From DUUI01 sp964345765 (GTDB lineage Bacteria; Bacillota_I; Bacilli_A; Erysipelotrichales; Erysipelotrichaceae), in contig CAYFSJ010000003.1 of assembly GCA_964345765.1 (NCBI GenBank), positions 1-64,000 on the forward strand: DNA of 64,000 bases, written 5' to 3'. Within the stretch, counting starts at the first letter, position 1, and every line of letters starts with the position of its first letter. The position numbers and the translations under genes are program-made. Under the pieces are notes generated by a model. That model did not search any database. It worked only from the letters and a program-made list of their open reading frames with translations, and was not told where the DNA came from. This document shows, one piece after another, positions 37,085 to 44,830 of this stretch.

Positions 37085-37586
37085 TTATTACCTCATCGAT
37101 TCCATCACTTTCAACTAAGCGGACTGAAACACGTTCTAATTTTGAGGTAGGAATATTCTTTCCAACAAAATCTGCACGTATTGGTAGTTCGCGATGACCT
37201 CGATCAACCAAGATTGCGAGTTGAATAGATTTTGGTCTTCCATAATCAATTAGCGCATCCATTGCGGCTCTAATTGTGCGCCCGCTATATAGCACATCGT
37301 CTACTAAAATACAGATTTTATCATGGATATCAATTGATTGGTTTGGTAATTGATGATGTTGTTCTGATTTATCATCGCGCCAATAAGTAATGTCTAATTC
37401 TATGACTGGTACAGATACATTTTCTAAGCGTTGTAAAAGCGTTGAAAGACGCTTCGCAAGTGGAATACCTCTTGTTTTAATACCGACTAAAACAAGGTTT
37501 TGGACCCCTTGGTTTCTTTCAATTATTTCGTGTGCCATTCGCGTAATAGAACGGTTGATAGCTTGTTCATTGATGATTTGATTCAT
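37059..37586 (-). CDS. pyrR: PyrR, pyrimidine regulator / uracil phosphoribosyltransferase
   Basis: In Bacillota binds pyr mRNA with UMP and attenuates transcription; has weak uracil phosphoribosyltransferase activity. 175 residues with the PRPP motif ILVDDVLYSGRTIRAA and VGIKTRG. It stands alone here, with no pyr genes in view and no PyrR-binding leader. The ATG at 37586 follows TATAAT by six bases, predicting a leaderless mRNA; 35 further open codons upstream are not coding. Confidence 0.93.
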   Translation of the reverse strand: MNQIINEQAINRSITRMAHEIIERNQGVQNLVLVGIKTRGIPLAKRLSTLLQRLENVSVPVIELDITYWRDDKSEQHHQLPNQSIDIHDKICILVDDVLYSGRTIRAAMDALIDYGRPKSIQLAILVDRGHRELPIRADFVGKNIPTSKLERVSVRLVESDGIDEVIIDKPVKDL

Positions 37587-37598
37587 AGTGTTATTATA
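37587..37598 (-). promoter_or_regulatory. -10 box with leaderless start for pyrR
   Basis: Minus strand TATAAT (37598-37593), six bases, ATG at 37586. On the opposite strand an extended -10 (TGC TACAAT, near 37614) serves mgsA, so the two promoters are back to back. Confidence 0.6.
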
Positions 37599-37640
37599 CT
37601 GTATCCTTGGGTATGCTACAATATGAACAAGGAGAACAAT

Positions 37641-38114
37641 ATGATTAAAGTTGATGTAAACAAACAGAAAAGAATTGCGATTGTGGCACATGATAACCGT
37701 AAAGATGAATTAATTGATTGGTTAGAAAAACATATTGATCATTTTAAGGATCATCAATTGTGTGGAACGGGGACCACTTCAAGTTTAATTAGGAAAAAAT
37801 TCAATATTGATGTAAAATCATATTTGTCTGGTCCAATGGGTGGCGACCAACAGCTTGGGGCTGCCATTGCTCAAGGTGAGATTGATATGTTATTTTTCTT
37901 TTGGGATCCACTTGAGGCACAGCCTCATGATCCTGATGTCAAGGCCTTATTAAGAATTGCGGTGTTATATGATATACCTGTTGCTCAGTCAGTGTCTGGG
38001 GCGAACTATTTAATTAATTCAGATTTATTTACTCAAGCTTATACCAAAGAAATACTAAGTCCGCAAGACAATTTAGATCAACGTGTTGAAGACTTATCAC
38101 ATAAAATAGATTAA
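37641..38114 (+). CDS. mgsA: Methylglyoxal synthase
   Basis: Converts dihydroxyacetone phosphate to methylglyoxal, a bypass used when phosphate is short or sugar flux too high. 157 residues with VAHDNRKDELI, CGTGTTSSLI, SGPMGGDQQLGA and FFFWDPLEAQPHDPDV, all family hallmarks. AAGGAG lies about 7 nt before the ATG. First gene of a two-gene unit with an arginase-family enzyme. Confidence 0.96.
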   Translation: MIKVDVNKQKRIAIVAHDNRKDELIDWLEKHIDHFKDHQLCGTGTTSSLIRKKFNIDVKSYLSGPMGGDQQLGAAIAQGEIDMLFFFWDPLEAQPHDPDVKALLRIAVLYDIPVAQSVSGANYLINSDLFTQAYTKEILSPQDNLDQRVEDLSHKID

Positions 38115-38122
38115 GGAAAACT

Positions 38123-38968
38123 ATGATAAAACTAATCGGATGTAACAACCATTTGGGTGTTGGTGAAAAAGGATTGACCCAAAATATAGCCAAGTTAGAA
38201 GAACTCAATCCACTACTAGAAATATTGAAAATCGATGAGACAATTATCGATGAACCACTTAATGAGAAAGCTCGAAATGCCCAGTCAGTCTTAAAGACTA
38301 ACCAGGATATTGCTGAAGTTGTATTAAAGGTACTAAATGAAAACAAAATTGCACTCACCATTTTAGGTGATCATGCTGCTTCAATTGGAACGGTTTCGGC
38401 AGCGAGTTTAAAGACGGATAATCTTGGGGTTATTTGGATTGATGCACATCCTGATATTAATACTCCTGATACAACCTTTTCAGGGAATATTCATGGGATG
38501 ACGAATGCTGCCTTGCTGGATTTATTTGATGATGGTTTCGCTTCTATCTTAGATAAAAAGCCAAAGATTAAACCTGACAACTTAGTTTTTATTGGTTTAA
38601 GGGATATTGATTCTGGTGAACAAGAATTTCTAGATTCACTCAATATCACTTATTATACCTTTGAGGATGTTAAACAACAGGGTCTAGAAAATCTATTGAA
38701 AAGCATTAATCAGAAGTTTGAATCCGTTGATAAACTTCATATTTCACTTGATATGGATAGTATGAATCCTACATTGGTTCCAGCTGTGAGTGTCCCTGTT
38801 AATGATGGTTTTACGCCTCAACAAGTTTCGACTATTTTAGATTCTTTGATGTCTCATCATAAAATAAGCTCGATTGATATTGTTGAGTATAACCCAGCTT
38901 ATGATAAAGATGATAAATGCGGAAAACTTGTCTTGGAATTTATTGAACAAATAAAAAATCACTTCTAA
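38123..38968 (+). CDS. Arginase/agmatinase/formiminoglutamase family hydrolase
   Basis: Binuclear Mn ureohydrolase fold. 281 residues with metal motifs GDHAAS, DAHPDIN, and SLDMDSMNP where family members usually read SxDxDxxDP; the two metal aspartates are kept. The C-terminal ExNPxYD also fits. Arginase is the best guess from the overall pattern; agmatinase or formiminoglutamase cannot be excluded. It follows mgsA by 8 bp. Confidence 0.85.
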   Translation: MIKLIGCNNHLGVGEKGLTQNIAKLEELNPLLEILKIDETIIDEPLNEKARNAQSVLKTNQDIAEVVLKVLNENKIALTILGDHAASIGTVSAASLKTDNLGVIWIDAHPDINTPDTTFSGNIHGMTNAALLDLFDDGFASILDKKPKIKPDNLVFIGLRDIDSGEQEFLDSLNITYYTFEDVKQQGLENLLKSINQKFESVDKLHISLDMDSMNPTLVPAVSVPVNDGFTPQQVSTILDSLMSHHKISSIDIVEYNPAYDKDDKCGKLVLEFIEQIKNHF

Positions 38969-38982
38969 ATAGAGTGATTTTT
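38954..38982. terminator. Bidirectional terminator between arginase and murE genes
   Basis: A 10-bp perfect stem (38954-38963 with 38973-38982), A-run on the left and T-run on the right. It spans both stop codons of the convergent genes. Confidence 0.75.
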
Positions 38983-40404
38983 ATTATATTCATCAATTAA
39001 TTGTTTGGTAATGCTGATGTCCGATTCTGTTTGTATGTATTGATTTTCAATCTTTTGTCTGGTCTCATCCCCTTTTCCAGTAAAAAGAATAATGGTTGGC
39101 TCCTTAATATTATTGATAGCTGTATGTAGAGCTTCTTTTCGATCATCAATAATATCTACTTTTACTTGAGTGATATACTGTTTGATTTCTTTTGAAATAT
39201 CTGATGGTTTTTCATAGCCTGGATCTTCCATGCATAAATACACTTCATCGGCATATTGGTTGGATATCTCTCCTAAGTCTTTTCGTCGATTGATGGACTT
39301 GTGTCCAGGACAGCCAAAGATAATAACAATTTTATGGTTAGGATATTCTTTGATGGTTGATTTAAATAAATTTTCAAAAGAAAGTGTGTTGTGTGCATAA
39401 TCAACTAATACTTTTACTTTTTTATCATCCGATTGAAAATATTCCATCCGACCTGGAACTCTTATCTCTTTGAGAGCTTTGGAGATATCTTCTAGTTTAA
39501 TGCCAGATTGATGAGCACAAATAATGGCTGCTAAGGCATTACTGACGTTGAATTGTCCACTTAAGCCTAATTCAAACGATACTTGATTGACTTTAAATTG
39601 ATAACCACCTTCTACTTGGACTATATCCGTTGCTTGATAATCAGCTTTATCTGAGATGGTGCTAAAGGTGATTGGGTTATTGGCAACACTTAGTATTTCA
39701 TCAATGCGATCCGATTCAAGATTAACGATTACTTTCTTACTTTGTTTGAATAATTGAAGTTTCGATTCAAAGTAATCATCATAATTAGGATGTTCAATAT
39801 CACTGATATGGTCTGGTGAAATATTTAAAAAGACTCCTAAATCAAAGATCACTTCATCGACTCGATTATATTTGAGCCCTTGACTAGAGACTTCCATAAC
39901 GAAATGATCAAGATTTGATTGTTTGGCATTATTGAAATGTTTAAACAAATCTAAGGATTCAGGGGTGGTTAAGCGTGATTCTTCATTGATGATACCATCA
40001 TAAGTATCGATGGAGGATAAGATTCCACATGTTTGTCCTACTGATTCAATGATTTTCTTATAGAAATAGGCGACTGTGGATTTCCCTTTGGTTCCAGTTA
40101 TTCCTACTAAATTAAATGCTTTATATGGACTTTTATAAAATGCATCCGCAAGCATGGGCATGACAACGCGAATATCATCGACTAAAATAAGTGGGATTGA
40201 GACTTCATAGTCTACTTCACTGACATAGGCACTTGCGCCTGAATTTATAGCGTCAATGAGATACTCTTTTTTGAATGCTTTTCCTTTACAGATAAATAAT
40301 GAATTAGAAATAACTTCTTTTGAGTTAAAAGTGAGTTGGTTAAAGTTGAATTCTTCTACTTCTGAGTGAATTATATGTTTTTGTATTAGTTTGTTGATAT
40401 TCAT
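38965..40404 (-). CDS. murE: UDP-MurNAc-tripeptide synthetase (MurE-type Mur ligase)
   Basis: Adds the third amino acid to UDP-MurNAc-dipeptide. 479 residues: P-loop GTKGKST at 104-110, the MEVSSQGLKYNR segment at 170-181, the LNISPDH region, and VDYAHN at 334-339. The amino-acid-specificity loop reads EDPGYE at 393-398, unlike DNPR (meso-DAP enzymes) or DNPA-like loops (many Lys enzymes), so the third residue cannot be predicted. Start 40404 follows a GGGG Shine-Dalgarno; the 13 codons upstream are not coding. Confidence 0.88.
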   Translation of the reverse strand: MNINKLIQKHIIHSEVEEFNFNQLTFNSKEVISNSLFICKGKAFKKEYLIDAINSGASAYVSEVDYEVSIPLILVDDIRVVMPMLADAFYKSPYKAFNLVGITGTKGKSTVAYFYKKIIESVGQTCGILSSIDTYDGIINEESRLTTPESLDLFKHFNNAKQSNLDHFVMEVSSQGLKYNRVDEVIFDLGVFLNISPDHISDIEHPNYDDYFESKLQLFKQSKKVIVNLESDRIDEILSVANNPITFSTISDKADYQATDIVQVEGGYQFKVNQVSFELGLSGQFNVSNALAAIICAHQSGIKLEDISKALKEIRVPGRMEYFQSDDKKVKVLVDYAHNTLSFENLFKSTIKEYPNHKIVIIFGCPGHKSINRRKDLGEISNQYADEVYLCMEDPGYEKPSDISKEIKQYITQVKVDIIDDRKEALHTAINNIKEPTIILFTGKGDETRQKIENQYIQTESDISITKQLIDEYNKNHSI

Positions 40405-40450
40405 GCTTTTATGTCCCCTTTTACCATAAAAAGTATAACACAATTAGCTG

Positions 40451-40479
40451 TTGTGCAGGGTAGCATTTTGTGGTAAGAT
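40451..40479 (+). promoter_or_regulatory. Promoter of the tRNA-Glu/tRNA-Trp unit
   Basis: TTGTGC (40451-40456), 17-nt spacer, TGG-TAAGAT (40474-40479 for the hexamer). Transcription would start about 12 nt before tRNA-Glu. Confidence 0.65.
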
Positions 40480-40497
40480 ATATGGGCACTGAAATTT

Positions 40498-40573
40498 GGC
40501 CCGTTGGAGAAATGGTTAACTCACATGCCTTTCACGCATGCATTCACGGGTTCGAACCCCGTACGGGTCACCA
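40498..40573 (+). tRNA. tRNA-Glu (anticodon TTC)
   Basis: 76 nt including an encoded CCA. Acceptor 7 bp (one G-U), anticodon stem CATGC/GCATG around loop CTTTCAC, T-arm ACGGG/CCCGT with TTCGAAC loop. Confidence 0.97.
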
Positions 40574-40578
40574 AATTT

Positions 40579-40652
40579 AGGGGTATAGTTCAATGGTAGA
40601 GCAACGGTCTCCAAAACCGTTAATCCGGGTTCGAGTCCTGGTACCCCTGCCA
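40579..40652 (+). tRNA. tRNA-Trp (anticodon CCA)
   Basis: 74 nt including encoded CCA. Acceptor AGGGGTA/TACCCCT, anticodon stem ACGGT/ACCGT around CTCCAAA, discriminator G73. The CCA anticodon reads UGG only, in agreement with UGA being a stop here. Confidence 0.97.
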
Positions 40653-40665
40653 ATAATCAGTTAGC

Positions 40666-40687
40666 AACCCACTTTTGTGGGTTTTAA
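40666..40687 (+). terminator. Terminator after the tRNAs
   Basis: A 7-bp stem (40666-40672 with 40677-40683), 4-nt loop, then a T-rich tail. Confidence 0.75.
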
Positions 40688-40744
40688 TTTGTCCTCCATT
40701 GCTAAGTGATTAACTAACACAGTAACCTGGATCGTATTATCCAC

Positions 40745-40768
40745 AGAGTCCATATTGGGCTCTTTTTC
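40745..40768 (+). terminator. Second terminator before mscL
   Basis: A 7-bp stem with one G-U (40745-40751 with 40757-40763) and five T. Nothing recognisable lies between it and the tRNA terminator, so it may catch read-through. Confidence 0.65.
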
Positions 40769-40835
40769 TTAGTCAAATTAATTGTTTTTTGAAGGTAGTT
40801 TGATATCATAAATTAGGAAAAAGGAGAGAGTTAAA

Positions 40836-41201
40836 ATGTTAAAAGAATTTAAAGAATTTATTTCAAGAGGAAATGCCCTGGATTTAGCCGTAGGAATCAT
40901 CATTGGTTCAGCCTTCACAGCAATCGTTAATTCATTAGTTGATGATATCTTAATGCCAATCATCGGAATGGTCTTTGGCTTAGACTTCTCAAACTGGGTC
41001 GTTGTAGTAAACAATTCACCAATCGCAATTGGTCTATTCGTTCAAGCGATCGCAAACTTCCTCATTATTGCCTTCGTCTTATTCTTAATTGTTCGTTCAA
41101 TTAATAAATTCCGTAAACCTGAGGTTGCGGTCGAAGAAGAAGTTGTGGAATCAGAAGAAGTACTTCTACTACGTCAAATTAGAGATTCACTAAACAAATA
41201 A
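40836..41201 (+). CDS. mscL: Large-conductance mechanosensitive channel MscL
   Basis: Pentameric emergency valve opened by membrane tension. 121 residues: N-terminal amphipathic KEFKEFISRGN, TM1 DLAVGIIIGSAFTAIVNSLV with the Gly-rich face, TM2 near 68-91, and a charged cytoplasmic bundle. GGAG lies upstream of the ATG. A single-gene unit closed by a terminator. Confidence 0.97.
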   Translation: MLKEFKEFISRGNALDLAVGIIIGSAFTAIVNSLVDDILMPIIGMVFGLDFSNWVVVVNNSPIAIGLFVQAIANFLIIAFVLFLIVRSINKFRKPEVAVEEEVVESEEVLLLRQIRDSLNK

Positions 41202-41211
41202 ATTAAATGAC

Positions 41212-41247
41212 AAAGATACTAAGCCACTCAGGAATAGTATCTTTTTT
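41212..41247 (+). terminator. Terminator after mscL
   Basis: A 9-bp perfect stem (41212-41220 with 41236-41244) with a 15-nt loop, followed by TTTTTT. Confidence 0.8.
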
Positions 41248-41248
41248 A

Positions 41249-41264
41249 TGGTAGAATAGGACCA
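41249..41264 (+). promoter_or_regulatory. Extended -10 promoter, leaderless start for the DD-carboxypeptidase gene
   Basis: TGG-TAGAAT (41252-41257 for the hexamer), six bases, ATG at 41264. The AGGA inside the six bases is too close to act as a Shine-Dalgarno. Confidence 0.6.
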
Positions 41265-42598
41265 TGAAAAAAATATTCGTCTTAACTTTTTTTATACTCT
41301 TAACACTCTTTACATCCATCCCAGTTATTGGGGTCACTATGGATGAAATTGAATATGTTAATGTCAATAGTAATTATGTCTCAGTCGCTGAGATTGAAGA
41401 TGGTCAAATCAGTCCTCTTTTTGGCAAGAATGCTGATGCGAAGATGTATCCTGCCTCCATGACTAAGATGTTAACCAACTACACTGCTATTTTAAGGGTC
41501 GATGATCCCAATATGATTGTCACGATACAGCCTGAGGATTTAGCAGGATTAACTGAAGCGCAAGCATCAGTCGCAGGTTTTGAAATTGGTGAACAGTATA
41601 CATTCAAAGAGGTTTTATTTGGAAGTATGCTACCATCTGGTGCCGATGCTAGTAACGCATTAGCAAGAGTCGTCTCCGGTTCCATCGAAAACTTTGTGGT
41701 TGAAATGAACGAAGTTGCTCAATCACTTGGTATGACTGATTCGAATTTTGTTAATACTTCTGGACTATTTGATGAGAATCACTATACAACGCCTAATGAT
41801 TTAATGAAATTAATGGCTAATGCTCTAGAGAATCCTTTATTTAAAGAAATTTTTAGTCATCTTACCTATCAAATAGAACCTAATGAATATCATCCTAATG
41901 GACTAACATTACGCTCAACTCTATATGATTATGCTCAAGGTGATCAAGAAAGAATAGGTTATATTACAGGTGGAAAAACAGGATGGGTCCCAGAAGCAGG
42001 TTATTGTTTAGCATCTTTCTCAGAATATATGGGAAAAATAGTTGTGGTAATCACTGGTGAAGCCTACGAATATGGCTCTCAACTTGAAGATCACAATGGA
42101 TATTACGAGTTTCTCTTTGACAATGATCATGATGTAACATTATTAGAAGAGAACCAAAAGCTTGGTGAAATCGATTTAATCTTTCAAGATAATCCTCATG
42201 TCTATGAGGTGATTACATCTAAGGCTGTCAGTATTCAATTACCATTATTGTTTGATGAGAATGATTTGATACATCATGAAGCGTTTATCTCTCAAATAGA
42301 AACACCTGTCCATGCTAATACGCCTATTGGTAGTTATACAATCACCCTTAATGATGAAGAGCTCTATCATGAGGTTCATTATATTGAGGAAGAAATAGAG
42401 CGTAATGATTGGCTTTATTATCGCCATCAAATCACACAATATGTTCAATCACCTGAATTTATTGATTTAATGATTATAGTAGCAGCAATCTTGGTAACAA
42501 TCATAAGTTTAGTTATAATAAATAATATACGTAGAAAGAAAAGAATTCGAAAGAGTGGCCTAAAAGGCTATCACTTCGATAAAAGGAATAGAAGATGA
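41264..42598 (+). CDS. dacA: D-alanyl-D-alanine carboxypeptidase (PBP5/DacA family)
   Basis: Trims the terminal D-Ala of peptidoglycan stem peptides outside the membrane. 444 residues: signal peptide or TM at 4-24, SMTK with nucleophile S65 and K68, second motif SGA at 125-127 where SxN is the textbook form, KTG at 238-240, a beta-rich C-terminal domain, and a TM anchor (about 402-422) with a basic tail. The C-terminal TM replaces the usual amphipathic helix. Confidence 0.9.
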   Translation: MKKIFVLTFFILLTLFTSIPVIGVTMDEIEYVNVNSNYVSVAEIEDGQISPLFGKNADAKMYPASMTKMLTNYTAILRVDDPNMIVTIQPEDLAGLTEAQASVAGFEIGEQYTFKEVLFGSMLPSGADASNALARVVSGSIENFVVEMNEVAQSLGMTDSNFVNTSGLFDENHYTTPNDLMKLMANALENPLFKEIFSHLTYQIEPNEYHPNGLTLRSTLYDYAQGDQERIGYITGGKTGWVPEAGYCLASFSEYMGKIVVVITGEAYEYGSQLEDHNGYYEFLFDNDHDVTLLEENQKLGEIDLIFQDNPHVYEVITSKAVSIQLPLLFDENDLIHHEAFISQIETPVHANTPIGSYTITLNDEELYHEVHYIEEEIERNDWLYYRHQITQYVQSPEFIDLMIIVAAILVTIISLVIINNIRRKKRIRKSGLKGYHFDKRNRR

Positions 42599-43212
42599 TT
42601 AAGAATATCATATTTGATTTAGGCAATGTAATCGCAAAATTTGATCCCTATGAAATCTACCACCGATTTACAGACACAAAAGAAGAGGCATTAGCATTAT
42701 ATGATTATCTTTATGAGTCTGGATTATGGATTAATTTAGATAGAGGTCATGAACTTGAAGAGGTGATTACTCAAATTCAAAAAAATGCGCCACAAAAATA
42801 CCACAAAGCCATTGAACAAATTATCTATGAATGGATTGATGCTTTAGAAGTTGATCCTCAAATGGAGTCACTGATTCACCAATTAAAAGACAGTGAGTAT
42901 CAAATTTATCTACTCTCTAATATTTCAAAACAATTCTATGAGTTTAAAGAAAAAAATCCAGTCTTTAATGTCTTTGACGGGATTTATATTTCTGCTGATT
43001 CTAAATTGATTAAACCTGATCAAGAAATCTATGAAGACTTCTTAAATAAGTTTAATCTAATGGCCAATGAGTCAGTCTTTATCGATGATAAATTTGAAAA
43101 TGTTGAAGGAGCTCAATTGAGCGGTTTACATATCTATCATTATCAAGATGATTTAGAACAACTTAAGAATTATCTAGTCAACGAATTAGACATTTCATTA
43201 GAAACTAGATGA
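42595..43212 (+). CDS. HAD-superfamily hydrolase (YihX-like)
   Basis: 205 residues with motif I FDLGNVIAKFD, motif II LLSNIS, the Lys of motif III in KPDQEIY, and motif IV FIDDKFENV. Sequence resembles sugar-phosphate phosphatases of the YihX/epoxide-hydrolase N-terminal type. Substrate unknown. It overlaps the dacA stop by 4 bp (ATGA), so it is coupled to it. Its 3' end overlaps the Nudix gene by 43 bp, tail to tail. Confidence 0.85.
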   Translation: MIKNIIFDLGNVIAKFDPYEIYHRFTDTKEEALALYDYLYESGLWINLDRGHELEEVITQIQKNAPQKYHKAIEQIIYEWIDALEVDPQMESLIHQLKDSEYQIYLLSNISKQFYEFKEKNPVFNVFDGIYISADSKLIKPDQEIYEDFLNKFNLMANESVFIDDKFENVEGAQLSGLHIYHYQDDLEQLKNYLVNELDISLETR

Positions 43213-43649
43213 ACACATGATTCTGGCATTCCGTTCTCTCTTAAATAATCAAAGATGAATTGAGGTTGTGCTAGTTGATTGACACCAATCCAAAGAAATC
43301 GATTGTGATCCATAACGGTTTCTTTTTCTTTTAACAACAACGAATCATCCATTAATTTTCCTAAATAAACATATCCTATTTCATGATAATTGAGTTTTAG
43401 AGTTTCTTCATAGAAAAAAGATTCATAAGTAAACTTAAGATCACCAATCACAACCTGTTCATGTAATTCTTCAAACACTTCACGCTTTGCGGCATCCAAA
43501 CTGCTTTCAAATAGTTTAACTCTTCCACCAATGAGATAATCATATTGTGCATGATTATCATTAATCACTAGATACTCATCATGATGTTGTATTAATACTG
43601 CCACTCGAATATTTAACCGCTTTTCATTGGTTGTAAATACTAAATCCAT
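43170..43649 (-). CDS. Nudix hydrolase
   Basis: 159 residues with a Nudix box at about 42-63 (GRVKLFE, seven residues, REVFEEL), with His at the position of the usual Gly near its end. Hydrolyses nucleoside diphosphate derivatives; substrate cannot be told. AAGGAG lies 7 nt before the ATG. Last in the minus-strand run after a terminator. Confidence 0.85.
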   Translation of the reverse strand: MDLVFTTNEKRLNIRVAVLIQHHDEYLVINDNHAQYDYLIGGRVKLFESSLDAAKREVFEELHEQVVIGDLKFTYESFFYEETLKLNYHEIGYVYLGKLMDDSLLLKEKETVMDHNRFLWIGVNQLAQPQFIFDYLRENGMPESCVHLVSNEMSNSLTR

Positions 43650-43668
43650 ATAAAGCTCCTTTTAAGAA

Positions 43669-43692
43669 AAACACTCTATCATTAGAGTGTTT
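43669..43692 (-). terminator. Terminator after the permease/small membrane protein unit
   Basis: A 9-bp perfect stem with 6-nt loop (43669-43677 with 43684-43692), then TTTTCTT on the minus strand. Confidence 0.8.
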
Positions 43693-43853
43693 TATTGATA
43701 ACGTCGATTGTATAAATATAATAAACCTAATAGCCCTAATAAGCCAATGGCTTGAACACCAAGCCCTTGAGCACCATTTATTAATCGGCCAGCATAGACT
43801 AAGTATAGAAATACAATGAATGCGATAATTTTTAGAATTGATTCAACTTTCAT
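43692..43853 (-). CDS. 53-residue membrane protein
   Basis: A short open frame with a GGGGGG Shine-Dalgarno about 6 nt before the ATG, 10 bp after the permease gene. The product starts MKVESILKII, has a hydrophobic helix, a Gly-containing turn, a second Leu-rich hydrophobic helix, and ends in basic NRRYQ: two TM segments. Not recognised. It may be a relic that rode with the sugar-transport locus, or a genuine small protein. Confidence 0.6.
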   Translation of the reverse strand: MKVESILKIIAFIVFLYLVYAGRLINGAQGLGVQAIGLLGLLGLLYLYNRRYQ

Positions 43854-43862
43854 TATAGCCCC

Positions 43863-44732
43863 CTAATCCTTAATCCCACCAACAGTCATTCCTTCAATTA
43901 GTTTCTTTTGAACAATAATATAAAGGATCAGTGTTGGTAACATGACGATAACTAAGCCCGCATATAAACGACCATAGTTAGGTGCAGTCTTACCAGCATT
44001 AATCAGATTAATCAATCCAACTGGTAAGGTTTTACCTCTAGATGGCATCAAAGTTAGTGCCAAAATATACTCATTCCAAAATGACAAGAAATTGAACAGA
44101 ATAACCGTTACAATACTTGGACGTGCTAGTGGAATCATGATGCGCGTCATTATTTGAAAATGACTATATCCATCAATTTGAGCCGCCTCCTCAAAGGCAG
44201 TTGGTAAAGTTTTAAAGTAGTTGCTCAATAAGTAAATGGTAAAGGGTAATGCCGATACCGCATAAATTAGAGCCAATACCACCCGGTTATTCAATAAGAA
44301 TCTGAAACCAATAGCTGATTGGAGAGTCACATCAATGTTTAATAAAATCAAGAAGATTGGCACCGCAATATAGTTCACATTGATAAAAAGTCCCGCCATA
44401 TACATGGTATTCATAATCTTCTCACCTTTGAATTTATATCTTGACAAAACATAAGCAGATGGGACTGCTAATAATAATAGAAATCCAATTCCAAGGAAAG
44501 TCACAATAACAGAATTTCCTAGATACTCTCCCATTCGTGCATCAACCCAAGCTTGCCTAAAGTTATCCCAATGCAAGTGAGTTGGTAAATTCCAAACACC
44601 CGCCGCATAATCTTTTTGGTCCTTTAGTGAAGCTAACATAACCCATGCGATTGGTATCAAAATAGATATCGCGAATACTACTAGGAACACATATACAAAG
44701 ATTTTTGAATAATTTCTTTTATTTTCTTTCAT
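43863..44732 (-). CDS. Carbohydrate ABC transporter permease (MalG-like, CUT1)
   Basis: Inner-membrane channel half of a sugar importer. 289 residues, six TM helices, and the EAA loop EEAAQIDGYSHFQIMTRIMIP that contacts the ATPase. AGGAGG lies 4 nt before the ATG. Its partner permease survives only as a tail fragment upstream, and no binding protein or ATPase gene is present, so the transporter is probably non-functional unless the missing parts are elsewhere. Confidence 0.9.
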   Translation of the reverse strand: MKENKRNYSKIFVYVFLVVFAISILIPIAWVMLASLKDQKDYAAGVWNLPTHLHWDNFRQAWVDARMGEYLGNSVIVTFLGIGFLLLLAVPSAYVLSRYKFKGEKIMNTMYMAGLFINVNYIAVPIFLILLNIDVTLQSAIGFRFLLNNRVVLALIYAVSALPFTIYLLSNYFKTLPTAFEEAAQIDGYSHFQIMTRIMIPLARPSIVTVILFNFLSFWNEYILALTLMPSRGKTLPVGLINLINAGKTAPNYGRLYAGLVIVMLPTLILYIIVQKKLIEGMTVGGIKD

Positions 44733-44740
44733 AGTCCCTC

Positions 44741-44830
44741 CTAGTATTGGTATACTTCACGCTTGGTGATTTTGTTAATCAGAGCTGACAACGCAAATGA
44801 GATGTTGATGATTCTTTTGATGAGTCCCAT
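44741..44830 (-). pseudogene. Remnant of the partner permease gene (MalF-like C-terminus)
   Basis: The last ~28 codons before the MalG-like gene read GLIKRIINISFALSALINK followed by ITKREVYQY and stop, the typical end of a CUT1 MalF-type permease (last TM helix and basic tail). Upstream of this the frame is unrelated: the sequence becomes the interior of a sulfatase in another frame. About 90% of the permease gene is gone. Confidence 0.7.

Noticed and set aside
38029..38361. Open frame opposite the mgsA-arginase junction
   Set aside because: Antisense to two conserved genes, low-complexity Ser/Phe translation, no ribosome site.
40579..40652. Possible UGA=Trp code as in Mollicutes
   Set aside because: Only tRNA-Trp with CCA anticodon is seen, and several genes end in TGA at their family-typical lengths, so the code is standard.
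40684..40744. Possible extra tRNA or small RNA between the two terminators after tRNA-Trp
   Set aside because: No cloverleaf or conserved T-loop could be formed by eye.
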